Part shown: piece after piece, positions 1 to 6,178 of the stretch
How positions within the stretch are numbered: the first letter of the stretch is position 1
How the letters are laid out: the number at the start of each line of letters is the position of its first letter
Origin: Opitutales bacterium
Lineage (GTDB): Bacteria; Verrucomicrobiota; Verrucomicrobiia; Opitutales; Opitutaceae
Length of the DNA stretch: 7,432 nucleotides
NCBI GenBank assembly: GCA_021772595.1
Contig: JAJFLS010000298.1
Location: 1-7,432 of the forward strand
Direction of reading: 5' to 3'
Notes under the pieces: model-generated
Seen by the model: only the letters and a program-made list of their open reading frames with translations
What the model was told of the DNA's origin: nothing
The model's database searches: none
Position numbers and translations under genes: made by a program

Positions 1-1217
1 CGTTCGATATTGGGCATCCATCGAGGCGCTTCCGGATCGGGCACATCAAGCACATCCCCCACGAACGTCTTGCCTCCGTCGCTCGAACGAAACCGCACAA
101 GCTCCGTGCTGACCTCGCCCCAATCGACTCCGTCAACTGCGATCTGCATCACCGTCGCCAACACTGTGGGCTGACCCGATGATCCAAAGGAAATCCCGCC
201 GTGCATAAAGAGATCCCAATCGCGAAACGCCTCGGGCAGAAACGAATTCAAATGAAGATTCCGCCACTTGCCATCTTTGGTCGGCGACGCAAGATAGGCC
301 TGGCTCGTATCTTGTATTCTAATACTGTAGGGAACATACGGTCGCCCGTCAGGCCCAACCGCCATCGATCCCGCGTAAAGCACGCGGCTTTCCTTGGCCC
401 CGCCGCTCGCGATGGAATCGAAGGTCTCTGCAGTCGCCGGCAGCTCGACCTCGGCTCCGTCCGACCGAGTCCAAGTCACACCACCGTCGGCACTCGACAG
501 GTAGCCTACCGTCGTGAGCGGCGCCAATTGTTCATCAGCGGGCATTTCATAAATACGTGAGCTTAAGTGCAAAGTGGAATGATCCGCGCTCCAAGCCAAC
601 GAAGCCGCAAACTGGCTATAGATTCCATGACGCGAACGAAGCAACGCACGCTGGCGAGTCCAAGATTTCCCCAGCGGTTTTGCCCACATCTCCAATTCCC
701 ATGGACGTGCCTCATAGCTGCGACGCGCCGTCATGATAAGCGTTCCATCCTTGGCGCAGACGAGCGCGGGATAAGTCAGATTCACTCCAAACTCCTCATA
801 AGGCGTCCATTCTGACGCGTCGTTAGGCCGAACGGATCGGCGATACCGGAACGGATGATGATGCGAGTAGAACAAGACATGCAGATAGCCCTCGGCATCG
901 ACAGTCAGTGCTGGCCCTCCGTGGTTATCATGAGCTTCTCCAATCGTCCAAGCTTCCGACCAAGAACCCGTGGAGTGATCCAGAGTCCGGATACGAATTC
1001 GAAATCCTCCCTCTGGCGTATCGAGCCACGCAACATGCGTTCGTCCCTGGAAGGTTACGATCTTAGGGGATTCCAAATACGCCGTCGCTCGACCCGAGCC
1101 TTCCGATGAAAGCAAGAATCGCTCATCCACAGGTGGCTTCGGACTACAACCCATCAAGATTAGCCCAAAGAATACAAAGAGCCACAATCTGCTTAAGTTA
1201 CATTTCAGTAGTTTCAT
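1..1217 (-). CDS. BNR-4 / sialidase-like beta-propeller lipoprotein, C-terminus cut by the window edge
   Basis: I translated the minus strand by hand. It stays open for 405 codons from an ATG at 1217 to the left edge, so the C-terminus is missing. Residues 1-24 form a lipoprotein signal: basic start, hydrophobic stretch, then a lipobox ending LMGC with Cys24. Ser25 follows, which suits an outer-membrane lipoprotein. Residues 97-128 (DNHGGPALTVD, GYLHV, YSHHHPFRYRRS) match the look of the BNR_4 family (PF15892). Two Asp-boxes (SxDxGxTW/F) occur at 242-249 and 378-385, pointing to a beta-propeller. Families with this fold include sialidases and, as I recall, PL24/PL25 ulvan lyases, in which histidines of the first motif matter for catalysis. 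The substrate cannot be read here. The gene lies downstream of the amidohydrolase operon, separated by a REPIN whose near arm ends 14 bases before the start codon. No clear ribosome binding site is visible. Confidence 0.85.
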   Translation of the reverse strand, partial: MKLLKCNLSRLWLFVFFGLILMGCSPKPPVDERFLLSSEGSGRATAYLESPKIVTFQGRTHVAWLDTPEGGFRIRIRTLDHSTGSWSEAWTIGEAHDNHGGPALTVDAEGYLHVLFYSHHHPFRYRRSVRPNDASEWTPYEEFGVNLTYPALVCAKDGTLIMTARRSYEARPWELEMWAKPLGKSWTRQRALLRSRHGIYSQFAASLAWSADHSTLHLSSRIYEMPADEQLAPLTTVGYLSSADGGVTWTRSDGAEVELPATAETFDSIASGGAKESRVLYAGSMAVGPDGRPYVPYSIRIQDTSQAYLASPTKDGKWRNLHLNSFLPEAFRDWDLFMHGGISFGSSGQPTVLATVMQIAVDGVDWGEVSTELVRFRSSDGGKTFVGDVLDVPDPEAPRWMPNIE

Positions 1218-1231
1218 ATCGCATCAAAATT

Positions 1232-1258
1232 GGTAGCGGCCGATCTCCGAGCGGCTAT
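1232..1258 (+). repeat. Class-A REP, left arm
   Basis: The arm begins GGTAGCGG, carrying the GTAG head typical of RAYT-associated REPs. An imperfect hairpin follows: stem GCCG/CGGC, one mismatch, two more pairs (TC/GA) and a TCC loop. Confidence 0.75.
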
Positions 1259-1264
1259 TTTAAA

Positions 1265-1290
1265 CCGGAACGACGCAGTCGTCCCGCTAC
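1265..1290 (-). repeat. Class-B REP, single copy in the loop of the class-A REPIN
   Basis: Read on the minus strand it starts GTAGCGGGACGAC and ends GTCGTTCCGG. The stem CGGGACGAC/GTCGTTCCG is 9 bp with one G-T wobble, closed by a TGC loop. It shares the GTAGCGG head with class A but has a different palindrome. No inverted partner of the same class is seen nearby. Confidence 0.7.
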
Positions 1291-1303
1291 TAGATTAACC
1301 ACT

Positions 1304-1330
1304 ATGGCCGCTCGGAGATCGGCCACTACC
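1304..1330 (-). repeat. Class-A REP, right arm
   Basis: This is the inverted copy of 1232-1258. On the minus strand it begins GGTAGTGG, so the head keeps GTAG and differs by one base just after it. The second difference between the arms is near the inner end. Confidence 0.75.
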
Positions 1331-1350
1331 TTTTAACAATTTATATAGCA

Positions 1351-2109
1351 CTATAATCCAAAATAATTCTTCGCGTTTCCACTCGCTACCAGCTGGCGTT
1401 GTCGATCCGTCAGTGATGAACATCGGATCTTGTCCACCTGCGCCTGGAGGACATGCAAAGGCGTTAAGGATCCAAACAACATGCGCGAGACAGGTAGAAA
1501 GCCCTTCAAAACCTTGAGCGTATCCTCCCACTCCGCGAAACTCGTATCCGTTAGAAACTGACCCTCCGCTTTCGACAACGCCTCTACCTCATGTCGATTC
1601 AGTCCTTGGATCAACGGATTCAGTTGCGGGTGCTTTTGGACAAAATCGGTCAGCGCTTCCACTGAAACCGGCTTGATATTCACAGCCTTATGCTCTTGGC
1701 GCTCGTCGACTAGCCGAGCCGTGATCACCAGTCGCACTCCATTCGCTTCAGTTGCTCTTACCAATCGTTGCGTAGACTTCGAATTCAATCTATAGTCATG
1801 GTAGCTAGGCAGCAACCGCAACGCCGGCACGTCCGAGCTCGTGGCCAATTCCTCGAAATGATCCTCCCACGCGGGAGTTCCGGGATTGATCACCGGCAGA
1901 GCTTGTAGTGATTTCCGTTTTCGCAGCGCTTGGCGAAGGGCACGATTCCCTGGCATCGGATCTACTTGAAAGACCGTTTCGAAGGAGGACACGAGCGCGC
2001 CTTCTATACCGTTGCTTCCTAAACGTTTTTCCAGCGCCGCAGCGCTCGGAATTCCTATCGGAGCGAAAGGCCAAGAGCCGAACCAGACATTTGTGTCGAA
2101 TAATGTCAT
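1351..2109 (-). CDS. Amidohydrolase-2-like TIM-barrel protein lacking the metal ligands
   Basis: The 252-residue protein aligns by eye with small amidohydrolase_2 (PF04909) proteins in its opening (FDTNVWFGSWPF, 4-15), its end-of-barrel LFGSLTP (211-217) and the final NAKNYFGL. The residues that should bind metal are replaced. The HxH of strand 1 reads D5-T-N7, the strand-5 region reads VITAR (128-132) with no His, and the strand-8 GSD reads GSL. It is therefore probably not a standard metal hydrolase. It could be a pseudoenzyme subunit, a regulator of its neighbour, or an enzyme with altered chemistry. Its ATG overlaps the stop of the preceding amidohydrolase (ATGA, 2106-2109), so the two are translationally coupled and may act together. 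There is no signal peptide, so it is likely cytosolic. No strong Shine-Dalgarno precedes it. Confidence 0.85.
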   Translation of the reverse strand: MTLFDTNVWFGSWPFAPIGIPSAAALEKRLGSNGIEGALVSSFETVFQVDPMPGNRALRQALRKRKSLQALPVINPGTPAWEDHFEELATSSDVPALRLLPSYHDYRLNSKSTQRLVRATEANGVRLVITARLVDERQEHKAVNIKPVSVEALTDFVQKHPQLNPLIQGLNRHEVEALSKAEGQFLTDTSFAEWEDTLKVLKGFLPVSRMLFGSLTPLHVLQAQVDKIRCSSLTDRQRQLVASGNAKNYFGL

Positions 2110-2921
2110 GCCAATTTCAAGAGCTTCGCAGCATTGTTATAGAACACCGCTTTTTGATCGGCAGCCGAGAGACCGGATCCCGCAACTTGCCCGATCGCCG
2201 CCGGCAAATCCCGAATCGGCAAATCAGAACCATAAAGCACACGGCTCGATCCTAGATTTTCAATGGCATGTTCGACGATCCCCGCTTCGGGCGCCGCGCC
2301 CGATGTATCGATCCACAGGTTATCTATGACGCGAGCGGCCAACACGCCGCGAAAACCGCAGCCGGTTAAGTGAGCCATAATGACCTTAGTATTTGGATAC
2401 CGCTTGGCGAGAGTGCAGGTATCTTCGGGATCCGAATGGAACGACCGCTTGCGAACCTTCGTCTGGCTCCAGGTGTGTTGCAGCAACGGCACGTCATATG
2501 CCTCTGCCGCCTCCATCACTGGCTTCATGCAAGGGTCTATCGCGTTGTTTGCGATCTCCAGTTTAATCCCGCGAAATCCGAGTCCGCCCACGCATCTGTC
2601 AATCTCCGCCCGAACCGCTCGCTCGCCCAGTTTAGGATTCAAATAGCAGAAGCCAAAAAAGTAATCCGGCTCCCATGAAACTACGCGAGCGGTCTCGTCG
2701 TTGATCGCCCTAAGTTGTTTTGCGTTAGGCGATCGACCGTAAAACAAGACATCTCCCAGCGCGACCATCTGCTCGATCCCGAATCGTCGACCGCGAGCGA
2801 CCAGCTTCCTCACATCCGTGCGGCGATTTCCATCACCCATAAAAACTGGATGAGTATGGATATCAATGATACGGCGCTGGGGCAGGTTTTTAATAGGAGA
2901 GTTATTGAGGGTTGCGAACAA
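2106..2921 (-). CDS. Metal-dependent amidohydrolase (amidohydrolase_2 family)
   Basis: The 271-residue cytosolic TIM-barrel hydrolase carries the family landmarks in order: IIDIHTHP (His22, His24) on strand 1, GIKLE (118-122), LLQHTW (His149), VIMAHLTG (His184) and LYGSDLP (Asp233). These fit a mono- or binuclear metal site. Members of this family hydrolyse lactones, amides or esters, or decarboxylate aromatic acids. The substrate is not evident, but the neighbours suggest a sugar-derived lactone or similar product. The start used is a TTG at 2921, which overlaps the upstream gene by 20 nt; no ATG lies before the HTH motif, so the exact start is uncertain. It is coupled at its 3' end to the degenerate homologue by an ATGA overlap, and a gene pair of this kind suggests a two-subunit complex. 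Confidence 0.9.
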   Translation of the reverse strand: MFATLNNSPIKNLPQRRIIDIHTHPVFMGDGNRRTDVRKLVARGRRFGIEQMVALGDVLFYGRSPNAKQLRAINDETARVVSWEPDYFFGFCYLNPKLGERAVRAEIDRCVGGLGFRGIKLEIANNAIDPCMKPVMEAAEAYDVPLLQHTWSQTKVRKRSFHSDPEDTCTLAKRYPNTKVIMAHLTGCGFRGVLAARVIDNLWIDTSGAAPEAGIVEHAIENLGSSRVLYGSDLPIRDLPAAIGQVAGSGLSAADQKAVFYNNAAKLLKLA

Positions 2922-4563
2922 TCGGATCGCCCGGCTGTTGGTATCGCGTCGAATAAGTTTTATTGCTCGCTGCCATTTTTAAGAACTTGTCTAGAGGCAC
3001 TACTTCGATGGGTTCACTCACCGCATTCAGAATGCTGACCGTCTTCTCGATACTCTTCGATTCGCGAACATGAACGAGCATAAAGTAGGGCCGTTTCTGG
3101 TTCAATGTAATCAGCTCCTCGATATCCGCGACCGCTTCCTCTTCTGGCCGATAGAGCCCGAGATAGTAATCATAGGATATCAGCGGACGATCGTCGCGCA
3201 GATCGAACGTGCGAGCGGATCCATAGCCGTTAATGAAGCCGATCGCGTCAGGAAAATTCTCATAGTAGCGATCCGCGACTTCCTTTGTGAGCTCAGTATT
3301 TCCCACGTGGCGATTCCCTTCTGAATAGTCCATCGTTTCCATCACACGAAGATCCAATATTCTCATTTGGCGCTTCGCTTCGGTCATCAGAATCGGGAAC
3401 GCTTTCGCGGGAATCGGCTTGGGATACATGTAGCTCGGCCCCGTGAGTCCGGCGATGAAATAGTCATTGGGCATTGCCCCTTCAAAAAAGAACTGGAGCG
3501 ACGCCGGAGCGATGTCCACCCAGCTCATCGACACCTGCCACGCGTAGGGAATCGTCCCGCGCCCTGGCTTGGTCCACGCGCCAATGCCGATGCTATCGGT
3601 TTGCACAAGCGCCACATAGACCTTCTCTTCAGGCACCACAACTTCATCGGGTTCCACGCTATGATTGTTCGCGAATTTGAATCCCTCGGTGAACGGAATG
3701 CTATTATTGAAGCTCAGATTCGGCAGCGTATTGAGACCTTCCATACGCAGCCCGTAACTCGAGACCAAGGTCGTCATCTGACCTTCCGTATCCTTGGCGT
3801 AGGAATGCCATCCCATGACGTAGCTCTGCGGATTTTGCTCGGTGAAAATTCGATTGGTAAACGCCAGCTCTTCCGGATCCTTGGGATTGTTCGACGAATC
3901 GGTAAAGAACGCTCCCCGATAGATGCCCCAGTCCGCCATTCCCGCTTCCATGCGATTCCCGTGCGCTCCGCCCATCCAAATCACGACATCGCGACTGCAG
4001 CGGTCCCAGTACCGATCATAGGCGATTTGATAGATCTCGTGATCAGGCATGCCCGTGAATTCGCCACGCAAATCCACGACCTTTTTCAAACCGAAACCTT
4101 CGACCAGCGGAATCAGCTCTTCGGATACGACAACGATGTCCTCAACGCCCGCCACGGTAAAGGCAACGATCAGCGATGTCCTCACTTTTTTATCCCAAAC
4201 CACATAGCCTTTCGCCGATCGAGCGAAATGCTCCAGCGCCTCTGAGGCAGTCTTCAGCTCCTCGAATTCGAAACCGTGACGCCGTTCGTAGAATTCCTTG
4301 AGCGGCTTTGTAATCTTCCACGGCCAGGATGGCATGTATTCAAAATACAGTTGCGGCGATTCTCTATTGGCCAATCCTTGCAGACTCAGAAGCAACGCGT
4401 GCTTCGGCAAATCGCCCTCAATCGTCCAGTCTTCGGACATCTGCATGACGAAGGCTTCGTTGTCCGCCCCGGCCAAGCCGGTGACGAAGACCGCGAAAGC
4501 GAACAAAGGGATAGCCAGAAAAACTAAACGAGACGGAAATCGATAGCGGTTCATTTTCATCAT
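2902..4563 (-). CDS. Secreted GxGYxYP-family putative glycoside hydrolase
   Basis: The 553-residue protein has an N-terminal export signal: basic residues, a hydrophobic core at about 13-29, and a likely cleavage after AGA33. The mature part resembles the two-domain GxGYxYP proteins (N-terminal PF16216, C-terminal PF14323). LLSLQGLANRESPQLYF (58-74) is typical of the N-terminal domain. AGLTGPSYMYP holds the family signature at 375-381. The signature here is GPSYMYP, so the second glycine is Ser377. The family is called a glycoside hydrolase by context in polysaccharide loci; to my knowledge its reaction is not proven. Many Trp, Tyr and acidic residues in the second half fit a carbohydrate-binding cleft. 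It lies 12 nt after the small secreted gene and overlaps the amidohydrolase start by 20 nt, so it is the core of an operon. ATGs at 4563, 4560 and 4554 compete as starts, and no strong ribosome binding site separates them. Confidence 0.88.
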   Translation of the reverse strand: MMKMNRYRFPSRLVFLAIPLFAFAVFVTGLAGADNEAFVMQMSEDWTIEGDLPKHALLLSLQGLANRESPQLYFEYMPSWPWKITKPLKEFYERRHGFEFEELKTASEALEHFARSAKGYVVWDKKVRTSLIVAFTVAGVEDIVVVSEELIPLVEGFGLKKVVDLRGEFTGMPDHEIYQIAYDRYWDRCSRDVVIWMGGAHGNRMEAGMADWGIYRGAFFTDSSNNPKDPEELAFTNRIFTEQNPQSYVMGWHSYAKDTEGQMTTLVSSYGLRMEGLNTLPNLSFNNSIPFTEGFKFANNHSVEPDEVVVPEEKVYVALVQTDSIGIGAWTKPGRGTIPYAWQVSMSWVDIAPASLQFFFEGAMPNDYFIAGLTGPSYMYPKPIPAKAFPILMTEAKRQMRILDLRVMETMDYSEGNRHVGNTELTKEVADRYYENFPDAIGFINGYGSARTFDLRDDRPLISYDYYLGLYRPEEEAVADIEELITLNQKRPYFMLVHVRESKSIEKTVSILNAVSEPIEVVPLDKFLKMAASNKTYSTRYQQPGDPIVRNPQ

Positions 4564-4575
4564 CCGAGCTACAAG

Positions 4576-5100
4576 CTATAACCTATTAAATACGCGAACC
4601 GTAGGCAGGTTCCTACTGGATCTCAATTGAATCTCCGTGAGCGTCTTGCCGTCTCGCGACAGCCTCAACTCGCGGAGCGCACGGACGTTCGAGCTTCCTT
4701 GGGAGCTCTCCAATACCATCTCGATATTCAGCTGCAATGTTCGTCCTTTATCCAGCCACTTTGCCGAAACAGTCTGCTTTTTTCCATTGCCCGAATAGGC
4801 CCCGATATGTCGGTTTTCCCACCAGCCTTCAACCTCAACTGTTTGAGACGTAATCGAAGTATCGAGCGACATGGACTCCTGAGCAACCCTCGAACCTCCG
4901 CCATAATAGCGCACGATCGAGACCTTCGAATTCTCAACTGCGATCTCGATTTCCAACGATCTCCAAGGATCGAGCGCAGTACTCCGATCGGTATCGATTT
5001 TCCAACGACCAGAAAATTCCCCGTTGGCGCTAGCCATTGAAAGCGAGAAGTAGAGGACGGCCGTAGCGACCAACCATTTAGCTAGATATTTTAGAGGCAT
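4576..5100 (-). CDS. Small secreted protein of unknown function, probably beta-rich
   Basis: I do not recognise a family with certainty. From the ATG at 5100 the protein is 174 residues and opens with a clean signal peptide (MPLKYLAKWLVATAVLYFSLSMASA, cleavage before NGEF). The frame is open upstream to a GTG at 5175, but the extra 25 residues are polar and would bury the signal, so the 5100 start is preferred. The mature chain alternates polar and hydrophobic residues (FSGRWKID, LEIEIAVE, VSIVRYYGG, LQLNIEMVLES, ELRLSRDGKTLTEIQLRSS), as in lipocalin-like or other all-beta folds. It lacks cysteines after the signal. It is the first gene of the minus-strand operon, 12 nt ahead of the GxGYxYP gene, so it may be a binding or accessory partner of that exported protein. 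Confidence 0.75.
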   Translation of the reverse strand: MPLKYLAKWLVATAVLYFSLSMASANGEFSGRWKIDTDRSTALDPWRSLEIEIAVENSKVSIVRYYGGGSRVAQESMSLDTSITSQTVEVEGWWENRHIGAYSGNGKKQTVSAKWLDKGRTLQLNIEMVLESSQGSSNVRALRELRLSRDGKTLTEIQLRSSRNLPTVRVFNRL

Positions 5101-5473
5101 TTCCAGTCGTCTCAATTTTGGGGACGGATCAGAAGCGAGCGGCGAACCATTTCGCTGCAAAACCCGCATGGACACATCAAAGATGTCAGGACGGGTCTTC
5201 GAGATAACTCACGACTGGTGATCATCTTGCAAGAATTCTATCATTTGCACTGCCTCGACTTTTACAAGATCCAGCGATGAGCTATTTCGAAGACGCGCCA
5301 CAAGGAGACAAAACTTTCCTTCAAACGATAAGACCCCAGGCAGCTTACCGTAAACCAGCGAAACCAGATGCCAGCTGACGCCAAACAACAAAACCCTTGG
5401 CTTTAATCGGACATCGGATAAAAACATCCGCAAACACTCTCGCCGACCCTTTGCATCAACCTAACACCCCCCG

Positions 5474-5500
5474 ATTGTAGGAGCCTGCTTGCAGGCGATT
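5474..5500 (+). repeat. Class-C REP, left arm
   Basis: The GTAG head is at 5477-5480, followed by the palindrome GCCTGC-TT-GCAGGC at 5483-5496. Confidence 0.8.
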
Positions 5501-5525
5501 GCCCGGTTCGTAACTCTAGGGAGAA

Positions 5526-5552
5526 AATCGCCTGCGAGCAGGCTCCTACAAT
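5526..5552 (-). repeat. Class-C REP, right arm
   Basis: This is the inverted copy of the left arm. On the minus strand its palindrome has a TC loop instead of TT, which is the only difference between the arms. Confidence 0.8.
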
Positions 5553-5619
5553 AGAAAGCGCGCTTAGGCTCAAATCGTGGTTCTCCACATTCTCCAAAAC
5601 CAATTAATCTCCAAGCAAA

Positions 5620-6153
5620 ATGAAAAACTTCTGTCTCTCCATCGTCGCATCGATGCTTCTCACATCAACCATTTGCCTTTCAAGCTTCGCTGCCGAGAAA
5701 CCCGAAGCGGCGCTCGCCCGCCTGGAGATCGAATTGCCCGCCCCAAGCAAATCCATCGCCAACTACGTCGGCGCCACGCGTAGCGGAAATCTGATATTCC
5801 TTTCAGGGCACATCCCGAAACGCGGCGACGGCTCGCTCGTAATCGGAAAGCTGGGACGCGATCTTTCCAAAAAGGAAGGCTACGAAGCGGCTCGTCTTTC
5901 CGCGATCGGATTGCTCTCCACTTTGAAAGGCGAAATCGGAGACCTCTCCAAAGTGAAGCGAATCGTCAAAGTTTTCGGAATGGTCAACGCGGCCGACGAC
6001 TTCACAAGCCACTCGCAAGTCATCAACGGATGCTCGGATCTTCTCGTCGAAGTCTTTGGCGAAACCGGACGTCACGCCCGCGCCGCCTCCGGCTTCAGCT
6101 CCCTCCCCCTCGGCGTCGCAGTCGAGATCGAGATGATCGTCGAGGTCGAGTGA
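5620..6153 (+). CDS. Exported RidA/YjgF-family protein (YjgF_endoribonc subgroup)
   Basis: The 177-residue protein has a Sec-type signal peptide (about 1-25, ending SSFAA) followed by a full-length RidA domain of about 150 residues. The block IANYVGATRSGNLIFLSGHIP (46-66), the VINGCSDLLVEVFGETGRHARAASG segment (134-158) and VEIEMIVEV (168-176) are typical of the PF14588 subgroup. Arg154 and Glu169 sit 15 residues apart, the same spacing as Arg105 and Glu120 of E. coli RidA, so the 2-iminoacid/enamine deaminase site looks intact. Cytosolic relatives begin near residue 26, so the signal is an addition that sends the protein to the periplasm. It stands alone on the plus strand and converges with the PLP enzyme at 6179, with 25 nt between the stop codons. 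No good Shine-Dalgarno precedes the ATG. Confidence 0.9.
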   Translation: MKNFCLSIVASMLLTSTICLSSFAAEKPEAALARLEIELPAPSKSIANYVGATRSGNLIFLSGHIPKRGDGSLVIGKLGRDLSKKEGYEAARLSAIGLLSTLKGEIGDLSKVKRIVKVFGMVNAADDFTSHSQVINGCSDLLVEVFGETGRHARAASGFSSLPLGVAVEIEMIVEVE

Positions 6154-6178
6154 ATGCTTAATCGTGATACCTTTGCGC

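Larger units (their letters stand above)
1232..1330. repeat. Composite REPIN: inverted pair of class-A REPs enclosing a class-B REP
   Basis: Two 27-nt arms, 1232-1258 and 1304-1330, are reverse complements at 25 of 27 positions. Each arm, read outside-in, starts GGTAG and contains its own imperfect palindrome. The 45-nt loop holds a second, unrelated REP-like hairpin at 1265-1290 on the minus strand. The unit fills the gap between the stop codon at 1351 and the BNR-4 start at 1217, so any transcript crossing it would carry a very stable hairpin. That structure could attenuate expression of the last gene or protect the upstream mRNA. REPINs are non-autonomous elements mobilised in trans by RAYT transposases; none is encoded in this window. 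Confidence 0.85.
5474..5552. repeat. Class-C REPIN (inverted REP pair)
   Basis: The 27-nt arms at 5474-5500 and 5526-5552 are reverse complements at 26 of 27 positions, with a 25-nt loop. Each arm, read outside-in, begins ATTGTAGGAGCCTGC and contains a 6-bp palindrome GCCTGC/GCAGGC around TT or TC, so each arm also folds alone. The GTAGGAGC head resembles the well-known Pseudomonas REP class. The element ends 67 bases before the RidA-like start codon and could affect either divergent promoter or, if transcribed, form a long leader hairpin. Confidence 0.88.
5101..5619. other. Divergent intergenic region without a convincing gene
   Basis: This stretch separates the start of the minus-strand operon from the plus-strand RidA-like gene, so promoters for both should lie here. 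I cannot name a confident -35/-10 pair on either strand. A minus-strand frame from a TTG at 5433 (or ATG at 5427) to 5209 could encode about 72 residues with a short hydrophobic stretch (VLLFGVSWHLVSLVYG), but it has no ribosome binding site or recognisable family. The right half holds the REPIN at 5474-5552. Confidence 0.6.

Noticed and set aside
201..1336. Several plus-strand open frames of 76-119 codons
   Set aside because: They are antisense to the BNR-4 lipoprotein, or run into the REPIN, and show no recognisable motif.
1341..1356. AT-rich palindrome around TATAG-CA-CTATA, as a terminator or promoter box
   Set aside because: It has 5-bp A/T-rich arms, overlaps a stop codon, and has no suitably spaced -35 or clear terminator features.
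3367..4245. Long plus-strand open frame of 292 codons
   Set aside because: It lies wholly antisense to the GxGYxYP gene, whose protein has a signal peptide and family motifs. The antisense product is rich in His, Arg and Pro with no domain, as expected for a shadow.
4596..4616. Hairpin GAACC/GGTTC with a minus-strand GTAG head, like a fourth REP
   Set aside because: The stem is only 5 bp with a 7-nt loop, it lies inside the end of a coding region, and there is no partner arm.
5100..5175. Longer form of the small secreted protein starting at the GTG at 5175
   Set aside because: The added 25 residues are polar and would place a good signal peptide in the interior; the ATG at 5100 gives a normal exported protein.
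5174..5186. Small inverted repeat ACATC-AAA-GATGT
   Set aside because: Only 5 bp and not extended on either side; too weak for an operator or terminator call.
6154..6178. Bidirectional terminator between the convergent genes
   Set aside because: The 25-nt gap shows no stem-loop or T-run; the transcripts probably overlap.
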